DNA of 64,000 nucleotides from Streptosporangiaceae bacterium (GCA_025964695.1 JAOPYK010000191.1:1-64000), one strand, 5' to 3'; shown: positions 33,794 to 42,347, numbered from the stretch's first letter. Made by a program: numbers and translations. The notes: generated from the sequence alone by a model not told the origin.

Positions 33794-33825
33794 GAGCAGT
33801 CCTCCATGAGCACCGACCTTACCTT

Positions 33826-33873
33826 TCTTGACATCGAGATACCCGCTTGGCACGATGTCTCTTGATGTCGAGA
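33826..33873. promoter_or_regulatory. Paired MarR/TamR operators
   Basis: Two near-identical, near-palindromic sites: TCTTGACATCGAGAT (33826-33840) and TCTTGATGTCGAGA (33860-33873), centres 34 bp apart (about three helical turns, same DNA face). They lie between the divergent regulator and methyltransferase starts. The TCTTGA-nn-TCGAGA form matches MarR-type palindromes. Confidence 0.65.
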
Positions 33874-33915
33874 GAAATGGAATCTGAGATGCGCCGGGTC
33901 CCGGAGGAGTCGTCC

Positions 33916-34713
33916 GTGCTGAACGACACCTGGGATCCAGCCCAGTACTGGGTCTTCGCCGACGAGCGCAGCAGGCCGTTCTTCGAGCTGGTCGGCAGGA
34001 TCGGGGCGGAAGCCCCGGCCCGCGTCGTCGACCTCGGCTGCGGTCACGGGGAACTCACCGCCACCCTCGCCCAGCGCTGGCCCGGCGCGGCCATCGCGGG
34101 CATCGACAGCTCGACGGAGATGATCAATGCCGCGCACAGGCTCGCGGCCGGTCACCCCGCGAGACTGGAGTTCGCCGTCGGGAATCTCGCCGATTGGGCT
34201 CCGGAGGGGCCGGTCGACGTCATCGTCTCCAACGCCGCCCTGCAGTGGGTGCCCGAGCACCGGGAACTGCTGCCCCGATGGACGCAAGCCCTGAGTCCCG
34301 GCGGATGGCTGGCCTTCCAGGTGCCGGGCAACGCCGGCGCTCCCAGCCACGCGCTCCTGCGCGAACTCTGCCGGTCGCCGCGCTGGCGGGACCGGCTGGC
34401 CGACGTGCTGCGGTGGCATCCGGTCGGTGATCCGGCCGAGTACTTCGGGCTGCTGGCCGGCCAAGGCTGCCGGGTGGACGCCTGGGAGGCGACTTACCTC
34501 CAGGTCCTGCAGGGTGACGACGCGGTGCTGGAATGGGTCAAGGGCACAGCGCTCCGGCCGGTCCTCGCGGCCCTGGGCGGGGAGGGGGCGGCGGAGACCG
34601 CGGAGTTCCTCACCGAGTACGCCGGGCTGTTGCGCGAGGCGTATCCGCCCGGCCCGCACGGCACGCTCTTCCCATTCCGCCGGATCTTCGTTGTGGCCCG
34701 GACGGGCCTGTGA
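33916..34713 (+). CDS. tam: Trans-aconitate 2-methyltransferase
   Basis: A 265-residue class I SAM methyltransferase that methylates trans-aconitate, removing an aconitase inhibitor. The N-terminus LNDTWDPAQYWVFADERSRP is family-typical. ARVVDLGCGHGELTATLAQR is the SAM site, IAGIDSSTEMINAA the acidic loop, and VIVSNAALQWVPEH the motif IV region; WLAFQVPGNAGAPSH is also characteristic of Tam. The GTG at 33916 has GGAGGAG about 6 bases upstream; upstream ATGs at 33865-33889 lack such a site and fall in the operator. It is divergent from tamR. Confidence 0.88.
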   Translation: MLNDTWDPAQYWVFADERSRPFFELVGRIGAEAPARVVDLGCGHGELTATLAQRWPGAAIAGIDSSTEMINAAHRLAAGHPARLEFAVGNLADWAPEGPVDVIVSNAALQWVPEHRELLPRWTQALSPGGWLAFQVPGNAGAPSHALLRELCRSPRWRDRLADVLRWHPVGDPAEYFGLLAGQGCRVDAWEATYLQVLQGDDAVLEWVKGTALRPVLAALGGEGAAETAEFLTEYAGLLREAYPPGPHGTLFPFRRIFVVARTGL

Positions 34714-34866
34714 CGTCCCGGCGGCGCGACCCCGCCCGAGGGGTCACCTAGACGTGGTGCCGTCCGCCGCGGGCGGTGGGTATTTCGTTCCCCTGCGGTG
34801 TGCTCTGCCTGCGGCGGACAGCGTCCACGCGGCTTCCGGCCCGTGACCCGGAGCCGGTATCCGGTC

Positions 34867-34933
34867 GATGGCCGCCTGGACGAACTCCAGGCGGCCATCG
34901 GACGATCTCCTAGGAAGACGATCTTCCAGGAGA
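34867..34933 (+). promoter_or_regulatory. Two consecutive leader hairpins before the VOC gene
   Basis: Hairpin 1: perfect 14-bp arms GATGGCCGCCTGGA (34867-34880) and 34886-34899, loop CGAAC. Hairpin 2: TCTCCTAGGAAGA (34906-34918) with TCTTCCAGGAGA (34922-34933), one bulged A, loop CGA. Hairpin 2 ends 7 bases before the AGGAGG ribosome-binding site at 34941. Hairpin 1 may be the tam terminator; hairpin 2 may mask or stabilise the VOC leader. Confidence 0.55.
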
Positions 34934-34955
34934 GGAAATCAGGAGGAAGAAGCCC

Positions 34956-35321
34956 GTGCCCGTCATCGGAATCCACCATGTTCAGCTCGCGGCCCCGCCC
35001 GGCAGCGAGGACCTCCTGCGCGCGTTCTACGCCGGGGTCCTCGGCCTGACCGAGGTGCCGAAGCCACCTGAGCTGGCGGCCCGCGGAGGAGCGTGGTTCC
35101 GCGGATCGGGGATCGAACTGCACCTCGGTATCGAGCAGGAGTTCCGGCCGGCCCGCAAGGCGCACCCGGGCATCCTGGTCGCCGACCTCGACGGGCTGGC
35201 CGGGCGCCTGCGGGGCGCTGGTCACCAGGTCCGTCCCGACGACCTCTTCCCCGGCTACCGGCGCTGCTACGCCGACGACCCCGTAGGCAACCGGCTGGAG
35301 TTCCTCGAGCCGGCCGGCTGA
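34956..35321 (+). CDS. VOC-superfamily (glyoxalase/dioxygenase-fold) protein
   Basis: A 121-residue single vicinal-oxygen-chelate domain of two beta-alpha-beta-beta-beta modules. The first metal ligand is His in IGIHHVQLAAP. FYAGVLGLTEVPKP, GIELHLGI and the terminal Glu in DDPVGNRLEFLEPAG are standard family positions. It could be a glyoxalase, fosfomycin-type resistance protein or epimerase; nothing decides between them. The GTG start follows AGGAGG. Two hairpins precede it. Confidence 0.82.
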   Translation: MPVIGIHHVQLAAPPGSEDLLRAFYAGVLGLTEVPKPPELAARGGAWFRGSGIELHLGIEQEFRPARKAHPGILVADLDGLAGRLRGAGHQVRPDDLFPGYRRCYADDPVGNRLEFLEPAG

Positions 35322-35344
35322 CAGCCCGCCGACCCCCGGTCCCG

Positions 35345-35385
35345 GCAACCCCGTACCCCGCAACCCCGTACCCCGCAACCCCGGT
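35345..35385. repeat. 15-bp tandem repeat, about three copies
   Basis: AACCCCGTACCCCGC occurs twice in tandem, flanked by partial copies (GGCAACC before, AACCCCGGTAG after), just downstream of the VOC gene stop. Confidence 0.55.
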
Positions 35386-35427
35386 AGTCCGGCCGCCCGG
35401 CAGGGAAGCCCGGGCGGCCGGGCTGAC

Positions 35428-35715
35428 TCAACCCCCGCCGGGCTCCCCAGCGGTCCCTTCGCCGGTTTCGCCACCGGTCTCCGCACCGCCATGCGGACCG
35501 GTCGTCGTATCGCCCTCCGGCCAGCCCTCCGCACCGCTCTCGGGACCGCTCTCGGGACCGCCCTCCGGCCCGGCCGCTGGGCCGGTCTCGGGACCGCCTT
35601 CCACACCACCCTCGGTGATGGCGGCCTCCTCCCAGCTCGTGAGGACGAGGTGCAGCCGGTAGAGCAGCCGCCGGAGATCCCTGATGTGGCTGGGGAGCTG
35701 TGCGAAACCGTCCAT
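35428..35715 (-). CDS. Small acidic Gly/Pro/Glu-rich protein
   Basis: A 95-residue protein. The N-terminal 35 residues form an amphipathic helix (HIRDLRRLLYRLHLVLTSWE). The remaining 60 are an acidic low-complexity tail of GPE, GPES and GGAE units with no Cys. ATG at 35715 has an excellent ribosome-binding site (AAGGAGGGTGA), and a perfect inverted repeat at 35730-35747 sits just upstream, so expression is likely. It shares orientation with the downstream-placed TetR gene (91 bp further upstream on the strand). Family unknown. Confidence 0.6.
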   Translation of the reverse strand: MDGFAQLPSHIRDLRRLLYRLHLVLTSWEEAAITEGGVEGGPETGPAAGPEGGPESGPESGAEGWPEGDTTTGPHGGAETGGETGEGTAGEPGGG

Positions 35716-35729
35716 CGCTCACCCTCCTT

Positions 35730-35747
35730 TTCGAACTTTTGTTCGAA
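35730..35747. promoter_or_regulatory. Inverted repeat upstream of the small acidic protein gene
   Basis: Perfect 7-bp arms TTCGAAC/GTTCGAA around TTTT, directly upstream of the ribosome-binding site. It could be an operator for the neighbouring TetR protein, or a weak hairpin ending the TetR transcript. Confidence 0.45.
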
Positions 35748-35807
35748 TGATAAGGAAGGGCTCGGACATTTTCGGGTCAGGCGGTCCCCGGGGAGGCGGT
35801 CCCCGGG

Positions 35808-36617
35808 TCAGGCGGTTCCCGGGTCCGCGTCGTCGGTCTCGATCCGGCGGACCCGCTGCTCGGCCTTGTCGGCCCGCGCGGCGGCCCGCTCCTCGGCCTT
35901 GCCCTGCTTGACCGCCACCTTCTCCATCCGCTTCGCCTGCCGCTCCTGCTCCTTGCGGCGGCGGCGGGGATCCAGGGAGGGTTTCGGCTCCAGGCCGGAC
36001 AGCCCGTTCCATGCGAGGTTCACCACATGCGCGGCGACCTCTTCACGACGGGGTTTGCGGACGTCCAGCCACCACTGGCCGGTGAGGGCGACCATGCCGA
36101 CGAGCATCTGCGCGTACATCGGAGAGGTCTTGTCGTCGTATTCGTGCCGGTCGAACTCCTGGCCGAGAATGTGCTCGACCTCGGTGGCGATCTCGCTCAG
36201 CAGGCTGGCGTAGCTGCCCGTGCCGGAGGCGCCATGCGAGTCGCGCACCAGGATGCGGAACCCGTCACTACACTCCTCGATGTACTGGAGCAGGGCCAGT
36301 GCGGCCTGCTCGAGCTTCTCCCGGTAGTGGCCGCCGTCGGCCAGTGCCCGGGTGACCAGTGCGAGCAGCCGCTCCATCTCCCGGTCCACCACGACCGCGT
36401 ACAGCCCTTCCTTGCCGCCGAAGTGTTCGTACACCACCGGCTTGGAGACGCCCGCCTTGGCCGCGATCTCCTCCACCGAGGTGCCGTCGAACCCGCGCTC
36501 GGCGAAGAGCGTGCGGCCGATGTCGAGCAACTGCTGGCGGCGTTCGGTGCCGGTCATGCGTTTCCGGCGTGACCGGGGGGCTGCTGATTCGCTCACAGGA
36601 TCAATAATGGCGGTCAT
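35808..36617 (-). CDS. TetR/AcrR-family regulator coupled to desaturase
   Basis: A 269-residue TetR-type repressor. The helix-turn-helix is at about residues 25-70 (RRQQLLDIGRTLFAERGFDG, TSVEEIAAKAGVSKPVVYEH). A ligand-binding helical domain and an unusually long, highly charged C-terminal helix (EQERQAKRMEKVAVKQGKAE) follow. The ATG at 36617 overlaps the desaturase TGA (ATGA), so the genes are translationally coupled. The probable role is feedback control of membrane-lipid desaturation through the operator at about 37593-37622. Confidence 0.87.
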   Translation of the reverse strand: MTAIIDPVSESAAPRSRRKRMTGTERRQQLLDIGRTLFAERGFDGTSVEEIAAKAGVSKPVVYEHFGGKEGLYAVVVDREMERLLALVTRALADGGHYREKLEQAALALLQYIEECSDGFRILVRDSHGASGTGSYASLLSEIATEVEHILGQEFDRHEYDDKTSPMYAQMLVGMVALTGQWWLDVRKPRREEVAAHVVNLAWNGLSGLEPKPSLDPRRRRKEQERQAKRMEKVAVKQGKAEERAAARADKAEQRVRRIETDDADPGTA

Positions 36618-37558
36618 CGCAGACGCTTTGCCGCCAGGCGATCCGCTTTCGGCCACCGGACGTCGGTCGCCCAGCCCAGCTTCTCGAAGGCCCAGATGAT
36701 CCGGGCACTGATGTCGATCTGTCCTCGGAGCACGCCGTGCCGGGCACAGGTGGGATCGGCATGGTGCAGGTTGTGCCAGGACTCACCCAGCGACGGGATG
36801 GCCAGCCACCACACGTTGCGCGCCTTGTCCCGGGAGTCGAACGCCTCGTCGCCCATCATGTGGCATACCGAGTTGATCGACCATGTGACGTGGTGCAGTA
36901 GTGAGATCCGGACCAGCGAACCCCAGAAGAAACCGGTCAGGGCGCCCTGCCAGGACAGTGTCAGCAGGCCACCGAGCACGGCCGGAGCGCCGAGCGAGCC
37001 GATCACGATGAGCGGGAACAGCCGCGAGATGATCTTTATGTCCTTGTCGGCCACCAGGTCCGGGCAGTACTTCTGCCAGGACGTGCGGTGCCGGTCGAAC
37101 AGCCAGCCCATGTGGGCCCAGAAGAAGCCCTTGGTGAGGGCCTTCCAGTCGCTGCCGAATCGCCATGGTGAATGCGGATCGCCGATCTTGTCGGAGAACT
37201 TGTGGTGCCGGCGGTGCGTGGCCACCCAGTCGATCACGCCCATCTCGAGGGCCATGCTGCCGGTCAGTGCCAGGAAGATGCGCAGCGGACGGCTTGCCTT
37301 GAAGGATCCGTGCGTGAAGTGACGGTGGTAGCCGACCGTGATCCCGGCGGCGGTGACGACATAGAACAGGGCGAAGACGACGATGTCGCTCCAGCCCAGA
37401 CCCCAGCCCCAGGCGAGCGGGACCGCCGCCAGCACGGCCAGGAACGGGACGACGATGAAGACGACCAGGAGGATGAGTTCGAGGTCGCTCTTGGGTTTCG
37501 CGTCGATATCGGGTCGGGGCTGGACGCGTGCCGGCTCGATCACAGGGACTGTGGCCAT
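36614..37558 (-). CDS. Acyl-CoA (stearoyl-CoA delta-9) desaturase
   Basis: A 314-residue integral-membrane di-iron desaturase that introduces a cis double bond into acyl-CoA. Three histidine boxes are intact: HRHFTH (78-83), HRRHH (115-119) and HNLHH (262-266). Hydrophobic segments lie at about 28-50, 55-75, 90-108, 178-198 and 200-222. Related actinobacterial DesA3-type enzymes need an oxidoreductase partner; none is adjacent. The TetR gene follows with an overlapping start. An inverted repeat lies about 45 bp upstream. Confidence 0.93.
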   Translation of the reverse strand: MATVPVIEPARVQPRPDIDAKPKSDLELILLVVFIVVPFLAVLAAVPLAWGWGLGWSDIVVFALFYVVTAAGITVGYHRHFTHGSFKASRPLRIFLALTGSMALEMGVIDWVATHRRHHKFSDKIGDPHSPWRFGSDWKALTKGFFWAHMGWLFDRHRTSWQKYCPDLVADKDIKIISRLFPLIVIGSLGAPAVLGGLLTLSWQGALTGFFWGSLVRISLLHHVTWSINSVCHMMGDEAFDSRDKARNVWWLAIPSLGESWHNLHHADPTCARHGVLRGQIDISARIIWAFEKLGWATDVRWPKADRLAAKRLR

Positions 37559-37592
37559 GAAGCGATCGCTCTCTCTATTCGGGGCGCCTTAC

Positions 37593-37622
37593 TTACGCAA
37601 CCGTAACCTACGGTTACGTAAC
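37593..37622. promoter_or_regulatory. Putative TetR operator upstream of desaturase
   Basis: CGTAACC (37602-37608) and GGTTACG (37612-37618) form an inverted repeat around TAC. It is flanked by TTACG (37593) and by the perfect palindrome GTTACGTAAC (37613-37622). It lies 35-64 bp before the desaturase start, where repressor binding would block transcription. It is probably bound by the coupled TetR protein. Confidence 0.6.
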
Positions 37623-37895
37623 TTTAGGAGTATGCCCCAGTGAAATCATGATGAACCTGACGACCCGGCCAGGGCTGCGTTCCCAGGTCAGATCGGGTAC
37701 CCCGGGCGATATGCCGGTCGTTTTCTGACTATCACCGGTATCGGACGTCGATCACGTGATGTCACTCACACGGACGGGATCGAAGGCGCCAGGAAACTCG
37801 TGGCTACCCGGAAATAGGCGCGAACGGGGTGGCGAGTGCCCGGTATCGTTAGCCGGGACCGGCTGGTGCTCCTGTGGACTATGACCGGTTTGTGG

Positions 37896-37970
37896 TCCGA
37901 CGTGGTGTAATCGGCAGCACAAGGGTTTTTGGTGCCCTTAGTCCAGGTTCGAGCCCTGGCGTCGGAGCCA
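37896..37970 (+). tRNA. tRNA-Gln (anticodon TTG)
   Basis: Seventy-five bases with an encoded CCA end (37968-37970). Acceptor stem TCCGACG/CGTCGGA is fully paired. The D arm is GTGT/GCAC, the anticodon stem AGGGT/GCCCT has loop TTTTGGT (anticodon TTG), and the T arm is CCAGG-TTCGAGC-CCTGG. It sits directly upstream of glmU, where tRNA-Gln is also found in Streptomyces. Confidence 0.96.
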
Positions 37971-38187
37971 TCCGGGATACTCGCTCACTCCAGTGCGAGT
38001 ACACCCCACTGTACGGGGGCGGGGTGACAGCCCGGGCTTGGACGGTATCCTTCAGGTGTCGGGCAAGTTACGACCTGTCGCTACGGCGAACCCGCAGGTC
38101 GGCAGCCATTTGGACGTGTCCACAGCGTTCAGAGCCCATGTTTCAGAGCCCATACCGTCCCAGTCCGCGATGCCGAGGAGCCTCCAC

Positions 38188-39693
38188 GTGAGCGCGAGCC
38201 GTCCGGCTGCCGTCGTTGTCCTTGCTGCCGGTGAGGGCACGCGGATGAAGTCCCGTACTTCCAAGATTCTCCACGAGCTCTGCGGCCGCAGCATGGTCGG
38301 TCATGTGCTGGCGGCCGCCGGAGCCCTCCAGCCCAGGAAACTGATCGTCGTCGTCGGCCACCGGCGCGACCAGGTCATCGCCCATCTCCGGGAGACCGCC
38401 CCGGGCGCCGTACCGGTCGTGCAGGAGCAGCAGGCCGGCACCGGCCACGCGGTCCGCATGGTGCTGGAACAGGTCGGCGCACTGACCGGCACCGTCGTCG
38501 TCACCAATGGTGATCATCCATTGCTGACCGGCGCCACGCTCGAGGAACTCGTCCGCACCCATGAGACCGAGGGCAACGCGGCGACGATCCTGAGCACCGA
38601 CATCCCCGACGCGACCGGCTATGGCCGGATCGTCCGTCAGGCGGACGGCAGTGTCGCCTCGATCGTCGAGCACAAGGACGCCACCGAGGCCGAGCGGGCG
38701 ATCAGCGAGATCAACGTCGGGATGTACGCCTTCGACGGCGAGCTGCTGGAGAGTGCGCTCAAGCGGGTGACCACGGACAACGCCAAGGGTGAGGAGTATC
38801 TCACCGACGTCGTGGCCATCGTGCGCGCCGACGGTCACCGTGCCGGGGCGTATAAGAGCCCGGACTGGATCGAGACCCAGGGGGTCAATGACAAGGTCCA
38901 GCTGGCCCAGGCCCGCCGGCAGCTCAACGACCGCATCGTGGAAGCGCACCTGCGCGCCGGTGTCACCGTCATCGACCCGCAGACGACCTGGGTGGACGTG
39001 CAGGTGACCATGGAGCCGGACGTCGTCCTGCACCCCAACACCCAGCTGCACGGGCGTACCACGGTGCGGTCGGGCGCCGAGATCGGGCCCAACACCACCC
39101 TGACCGACACCATCGTCGGCGAGGACGCCCTGGTCACCAACGCCGTCTGTGTCGATGCCGAGATCGGCGCCGAGGCGTCGGTCGGGCCGTACGCCTATCT
39201 GCGGCCGGGCACCAGGCTGGCACGCAAGGCCAAGGCGGGCACCTACGTGGAGATGAAGAACGCGGTCGTCGGTGAGGGCTCCAAAGTGCCGCACCTGACC
39301 TACGTCGGGGACGCCGAGATCGGCCAAGGCTCCAACATCGGGGCGGCCTGCGTGTTCGTCAACTACGACGGCGTCCACAAGCACAAGAGCACGATCGGTG
39401 ACCATGTCAAGGTCGGCAGCGACAACATGATCGTCGCCCCGGTGACGGTGGGCGACGGCGCCTACACCGCGGCAGGCTCGGTGATCATCAAGGACGTGCC
39501 CTCCGGAGCCATGGCCGTGGCCCGCGGGCAGCAGCGCAACGTCGAGGGCTGGGTGGAGCGCAAGCGCCCCGGGACCCCGGCCGCCGAGGCCGCTCGCAGG
39601 GCCCGGGAGGCGGCGGCCGCGGCGGACAGCGCAGAGAAGGACACCGACGAGAACACCGGCGTCCCCGCGGAGGCCCGGCAATCCGGTGAGTGA
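38188..39693 (+). CDS. glmU: Bifunctional GlmU: GlcN-1-P acetyltransferase / GlcNAc-1-P uridyltransferase
   Basis: A 501-residue enzyme making UDP-GlcNAc. The N-terminal uridyltransferase starts VVVLAAGEGTRMKSRTSKIL, with VTNGDHPLLTG and the EINVGMYAF region. The C-terminal left-handed beta-helix acetyltransferase has hexapeptide repeats and the catalytic stretch VPHLTYVGDAEIGQGSNIGA. The tail is Ala/Glu-rich. The GTG at 38188 has GAGGAG 8 bases upstream. prs follows 28 bp later. tRNA-Gln upstream completes the usual actinobacterial order. Confidence 0.96.
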   Translation: MSASRPAAVVVLAAGEGTRMKSRTSKILHELCGRSMVGHVLAAAGALQPRKLIVVVGHRRDQVIAHLRETAPGAVPVVQEQQAGTGHAVRMVLEQVGALTGTVVVTNGDHPLLTGATLEELVRTHETEGNAATILSTDIPDATGYGRIVRQADGSVASIVEHKDATEAERAISEINVGMYAFDGELLESALKRVTTDNAKGEEYLTDVVAIVRADGHRAGAYKSPDWIETQGVNDKVQLAQARRQLNDRIVEAHLRAGVTVIDPQTTWVDVQVTMEPDVVLHPNTQLHGRTTVRSGAEIGPNTTLTDTIVGEDALVTNAVCVDAEIGAEASVGPYAYLRPGTRLARKAKAGTYVEMKNAVVGEGSKVPHLTYVGDAEIGQGSNIGAACVFVNYDGVHKHKSTIGDHVKVGSDNMIVAPVTVGDGAYTAAGSVIIKDVPSGAMAVARGQQRNVEGWVERKRPGTPAAEAARRAREAAAAADSAEKDTDENTGVPAEARQSGE

Positions 39694-39721
39694 GTGCACG
39701 TACGAAGGGGGAACGACCAAG

Positions 39722-40699
39722 GTGAGCGTTATCAAGGCGAGTGGTGAGAAGAAGCTGATGCTCTTCTCGGGCCGGGCCTATCCCGAGTTGGCCCAGGAGG
39801 TGGCGGCCAACCTGGACATCGAGCCGACCCCCACCGCGGCCTACGACTTCGCCAACGGTGAGACGTTCGTGCGCTTCCTGGAGTCGGTGCGGGGCAGCGA
39901 CGCCTTCGTGATCCAAAGCCATGCGGCTCCGATCAACCAGTGGATCATGGAGCAGCTGATCATGGTCGATGCGCTCAAGCGCGCGTCGGCCAAGCGGATC
40001 ACCGTGGTGGCCCCGTTCTTCGGCTATTCCCGGCAGGACAAGAAGCACCGCGGCCGGGAGCCGATCTCGGCCCGGCTGATGGCCGACCTGTTCAAGACGG
40101 CGGGTGCCGACCGGCTGATCACCGTGGACCTGCACACCGCCCAGATCCAGGGCTTCTTCGACGGTCCCGTCGATCACCTCTTCGCGCTCGACCTGCTGGC
40201 CGATCACGTCGAGAGCAGCCTGGACACCTCACAGGTCACGGTGGTGGCGCCGGATGCCGGCCGGGTGCGGGTGGCGGAGCGCTGGACCGACCGGCTGGGC
40301 TGCCCGCTGGCGATCATCCACAAGCGGCGCGACCCCGAGGTCGCCAACGAGGTCAAGGTCTTCGAGGTGGTCGGTGACGTCAAGGGCCGCACCTGTGTCA
40401 TCGTCGATGACATGATCGACACCGGTGGCACGATCGTGAAGGCCGCCGACGCGCTGTTCGTTCAGGGCGCCGCGCGGGTCGTGGTGGCGGCCACGCACGG
40501 GGTGCTTTCGGGCTCCGCGGTGGACCGGCTGAAGAACTCGCTCATCTCCGAGGTGGTGCTGACGAACACCCTGCCCATCCCGGACGACAAGCGGTTCGAC
40601 AAGCTCACCGTGCTGTCGATCGCGCCGTTGATCGCCCGGGCGATCAACGAGGTCTTCAGTGACGGCTCGGTGACCAGCCTCTTCGAGAGCCAGTACTGA
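39722..40699 (+). CDS. prs: Ribose-phosphate pyrophosphokinase
   Basis: A 325-residue PRPP synthase. YDFANGETFVRF and VIQSHAAPINQWIMEQLIMV are N-terminal motifs. ITVVAPFFGYSRQDKKHRGR is the flexible catalytic loop, ITVDLHTAQIQGFF the metal-binding segment, and CVIVDDMIDTGGTIVKAA the PRPP-binding signature. GTG at 39722 follows GAAGGGGGA; an in-frame start 36 bp upstream overlaps the glmU end and is less likely. It is co-transcribed with glmU. Confidence 0.96.
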   Translation: MSVIKASGEKKLMLFSGRAYPELAQEVAANLDIEPTPTAAYDFANGETFVRFLESVRGSDAFVIQSHAAPINQWIMEQLIMVDALKRASAKRITVVAPFFGYSRQDKKHRGREPISARLMADLFKTAGADRLITVDLHTAQIQGFFDGPVDHLFALDLLADHVESSLDTSQVTVVAPDAGRVRVAERWTDRLGCPLAIIHKRRDPEVANEVKVFEVVGDVKGRTCVIVDDMIDTGGTIVKAADALFVQGAARVVVAATHGVLSGSAVDRLKNSLISEVVLTNTLPIPDDKRFDKLTVLSIAPLIARAINEVFSDGSVTSLFESQY

Positions 40700-40982
40700 C
40701 GACGGCGTTCGGCGAGTCCACGCCGGCCGCTCCGCAGGCGTTCGCCCGCAGGTCCTTGATTGCCGGGGCAATGCGGTCTAAGGGGCGGGGATCGGCTAGA
40801 CTTCTATGACTGCGTGCGCCCCAGCGAGTGCAGTGCGGCTCCCCAGACGGGCCGTACGCCGCGGGGAACGCAATGGTCTTCGAGGCACTCTGCATCGAGT
40901 ATCGATTTCGCGCCAGCAAGCTTGGTCCTCGGCGGACGCCCTCGCGGGTGGCCGGGGATCGCAACAACGAGGAGTTTTCGTC

Positions 40983-41612
40983 GTGTCCGAGGTACGCATC
41001 GCCGCCGAGCCGCGCACTGAGTTCGGTAAGGGTGCCGCCCGGCGCACCCGCCGGGCCGGTAGGGTGCCCGCCGTCCTCTATGGTCACGGCACCGACCCGC
41101 AGCACATCTCGCTGCCCGGGCACGAGCTGATGCTCGCCCTGAAGACCTCGAACGTGCTGCTCCGCGTTCAGGGTCTGAGCGGTGCCGACGAGCTCGCGCT
41201 GCCGAAGGACGTGCAGCGGGACCCGATCAAGGGCTTCCTGGAGCACATCGACCTGCTGCTGGTCAAGCTCGGTGAGAAGGTCGCCGTCGAGATCCCGGTC
41301 CAGCTGACCGGCGAGATCGTCTCGGGCAACCGGCTGGACCAGCAGCTGGTCCAGATCGCGGTCGAGGCCGAGGCCACCCACATCCCGCAGTCCGTCGAGA
41401 TCGATGTGAGCGGCCTGGACGTCGGCGCGGTCATCTACGCCAAGGATGTCGAGTTGCCGCGCGGGGTCACCCTCGCCGTGGACGAGGACGCGCTGGTCCT
41501 GCAGATCGTGGCGGAGAAGACCGCGGAGCAGGCCGAGGCCGAGATCGCCGGCGAAGGTGGCGCCGAGGCCCCGGCCGAGGAGTCCGAGGCCGAGGAAGCC
41601 TCCGCCGAGTAA
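40983..41612 (+). CDS. rplY: 50S ribosomal protein L25 (Ctc family)
   Basis: A 209-residue two-domain L25/TL5-type protein binding 5S rRNA. The N-terminal domain EPRTEFGKGAARRTRRAGRV-PAVLYGHG contacts RNA. The beta-rich C-terminal TL5 domain includes VAVEIPVQLTGEIVSGNRLD. The acidic tail (AEEASAE) is common. GTG at 40983 has GAGGAG about 7 bases upstream. The 283 bp between prs and rplY hold no gene. A perfect hairpin follows the stop. Confidence 0.95.
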   Translation: MSEVRIAAEPRTEFGKGAARRTRRAGRVPAVLYGHGTDPQHISLPGHELMLALKTSNVLLRVQGLSGADELALPKDVQRDPIKGFLEHIDLLLVKLGEKVAVEIPVQLTGEIVSGNRLDQQLVQIAVEAEATHIPQSVEIDVSGLDVGAVIYAKDVELPRGVTLAVDEDALVLQIVAEKTAEQAEAEIAGEGGAEAPAEESEAEEASAE

Positions 41613-41644
41613 CCTGCCCAAAGCCCCTGCGCACAGCCGTAGAG

Positions 41645-41682
41645 TCCGGCCCTTGTACGGTGCGAGCCGTACAAGGGCCGGA
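41645..41682 (+). terminator. Hairpin terminator after rplY
   Basis: Perfect 16-bp arms, TCCGGCCCTTGTACGG (41645-41660) and CCGTACAAGGGCCGGA (41667-41682), loop TGCGAG, 32 bp after the rplY stop. Confidence 0.75.
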
Positions 41683-41762
41683 GGCATGTCGGGCACCAGG
41701 GGTTTCCGGCTTTCGCGGGACGCCCTCGCCGGTGCCCGCGGCCCGTCGAGCGGAGCGAGCTG

Positions 41763-42347
41763 ATGAACACGGACCTTTGGCTGATCGTCGGTCTGGGCAA
41801 TCCCGGCCCGGACTACGCGGGGAACCGGCACAACGCCGGTTTCATGATCCTTGATGTGCTGGCCGGGCGGATCGGCGGACGCTTCAAGAACCACAAGGCG
41901 CGGGCGGACGTGGTCGAAGGCCGCCTCGGCGGCCCCGGCGGGACCCGGGTCGTGCTGGCGAAGCCCCGGACGTTCATGAACGAGTCGGGGGGGCCGGTCG
42001 CCGGTCTACGCGACTTCTTCAAGGTGCCGGCCGAACGCCTCATCGTCGTGCACGACGAGCTGGACATTCCCTACGGCACCGTCCGCCTGAAGCGGGGTGG
42101 TGGTGACAACGGCCACAACGGGCTGCGTTCCATCACTCGGTCGCTCGGCGACAAGGAGTATCTCCGGGTGCGTTTCGGGGTGGGCCGGCCTCCCGGCCGG
42201 ATGGACGCCGCGACCTTCGTGTTGCGTGACTTCTCCGCCGCGGAGCGCAAGGACCTAGCGCTGGACCTCGAGCAGGCGGCCGACGCGGTGGAAATGCTGG
42301 TGGCGCAGGGTCTCGAAGCGACACAGAACGTTATTCATGCCGAATAG
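41763..42347 (+). CDS. pth: Peptidyl-tRNA hydrolase
   Basis: A 194-residue enzyme releasing peptidyl-tRNA stalled off ribosomes. [20 protein letters not shown] includes the catalytic His20 equivalent. [16 protein letters not shown] carries the conserved Asn, and [19 protein letters not shown] has the catalytic Asp; GHNGLRSI is also intact. ATG at 41763 follows GAGCGGAGCGAG. It ends the conserved glmU-prs-rplY-pth block; the next genes belong to the polysaccharide locus. Confidence 0.96.
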   Translation: MNTDLWLIVGLGNPGPDYAGNRHNAGFMILDVLAGRIGGRFKNHKARADVVEGRLGGPGGTRVVLAKPRTFMNESGGPVAGLRDFFKVPAERLIVVHDELDIPYGTVRLKRGGGDNGHNGLRSITRSLGDKEYLRVRFGVGRPPGRMDAATFVLRDFSAAERKDLALDLEQAADAVEMLVAQGLEATQNVIHAE

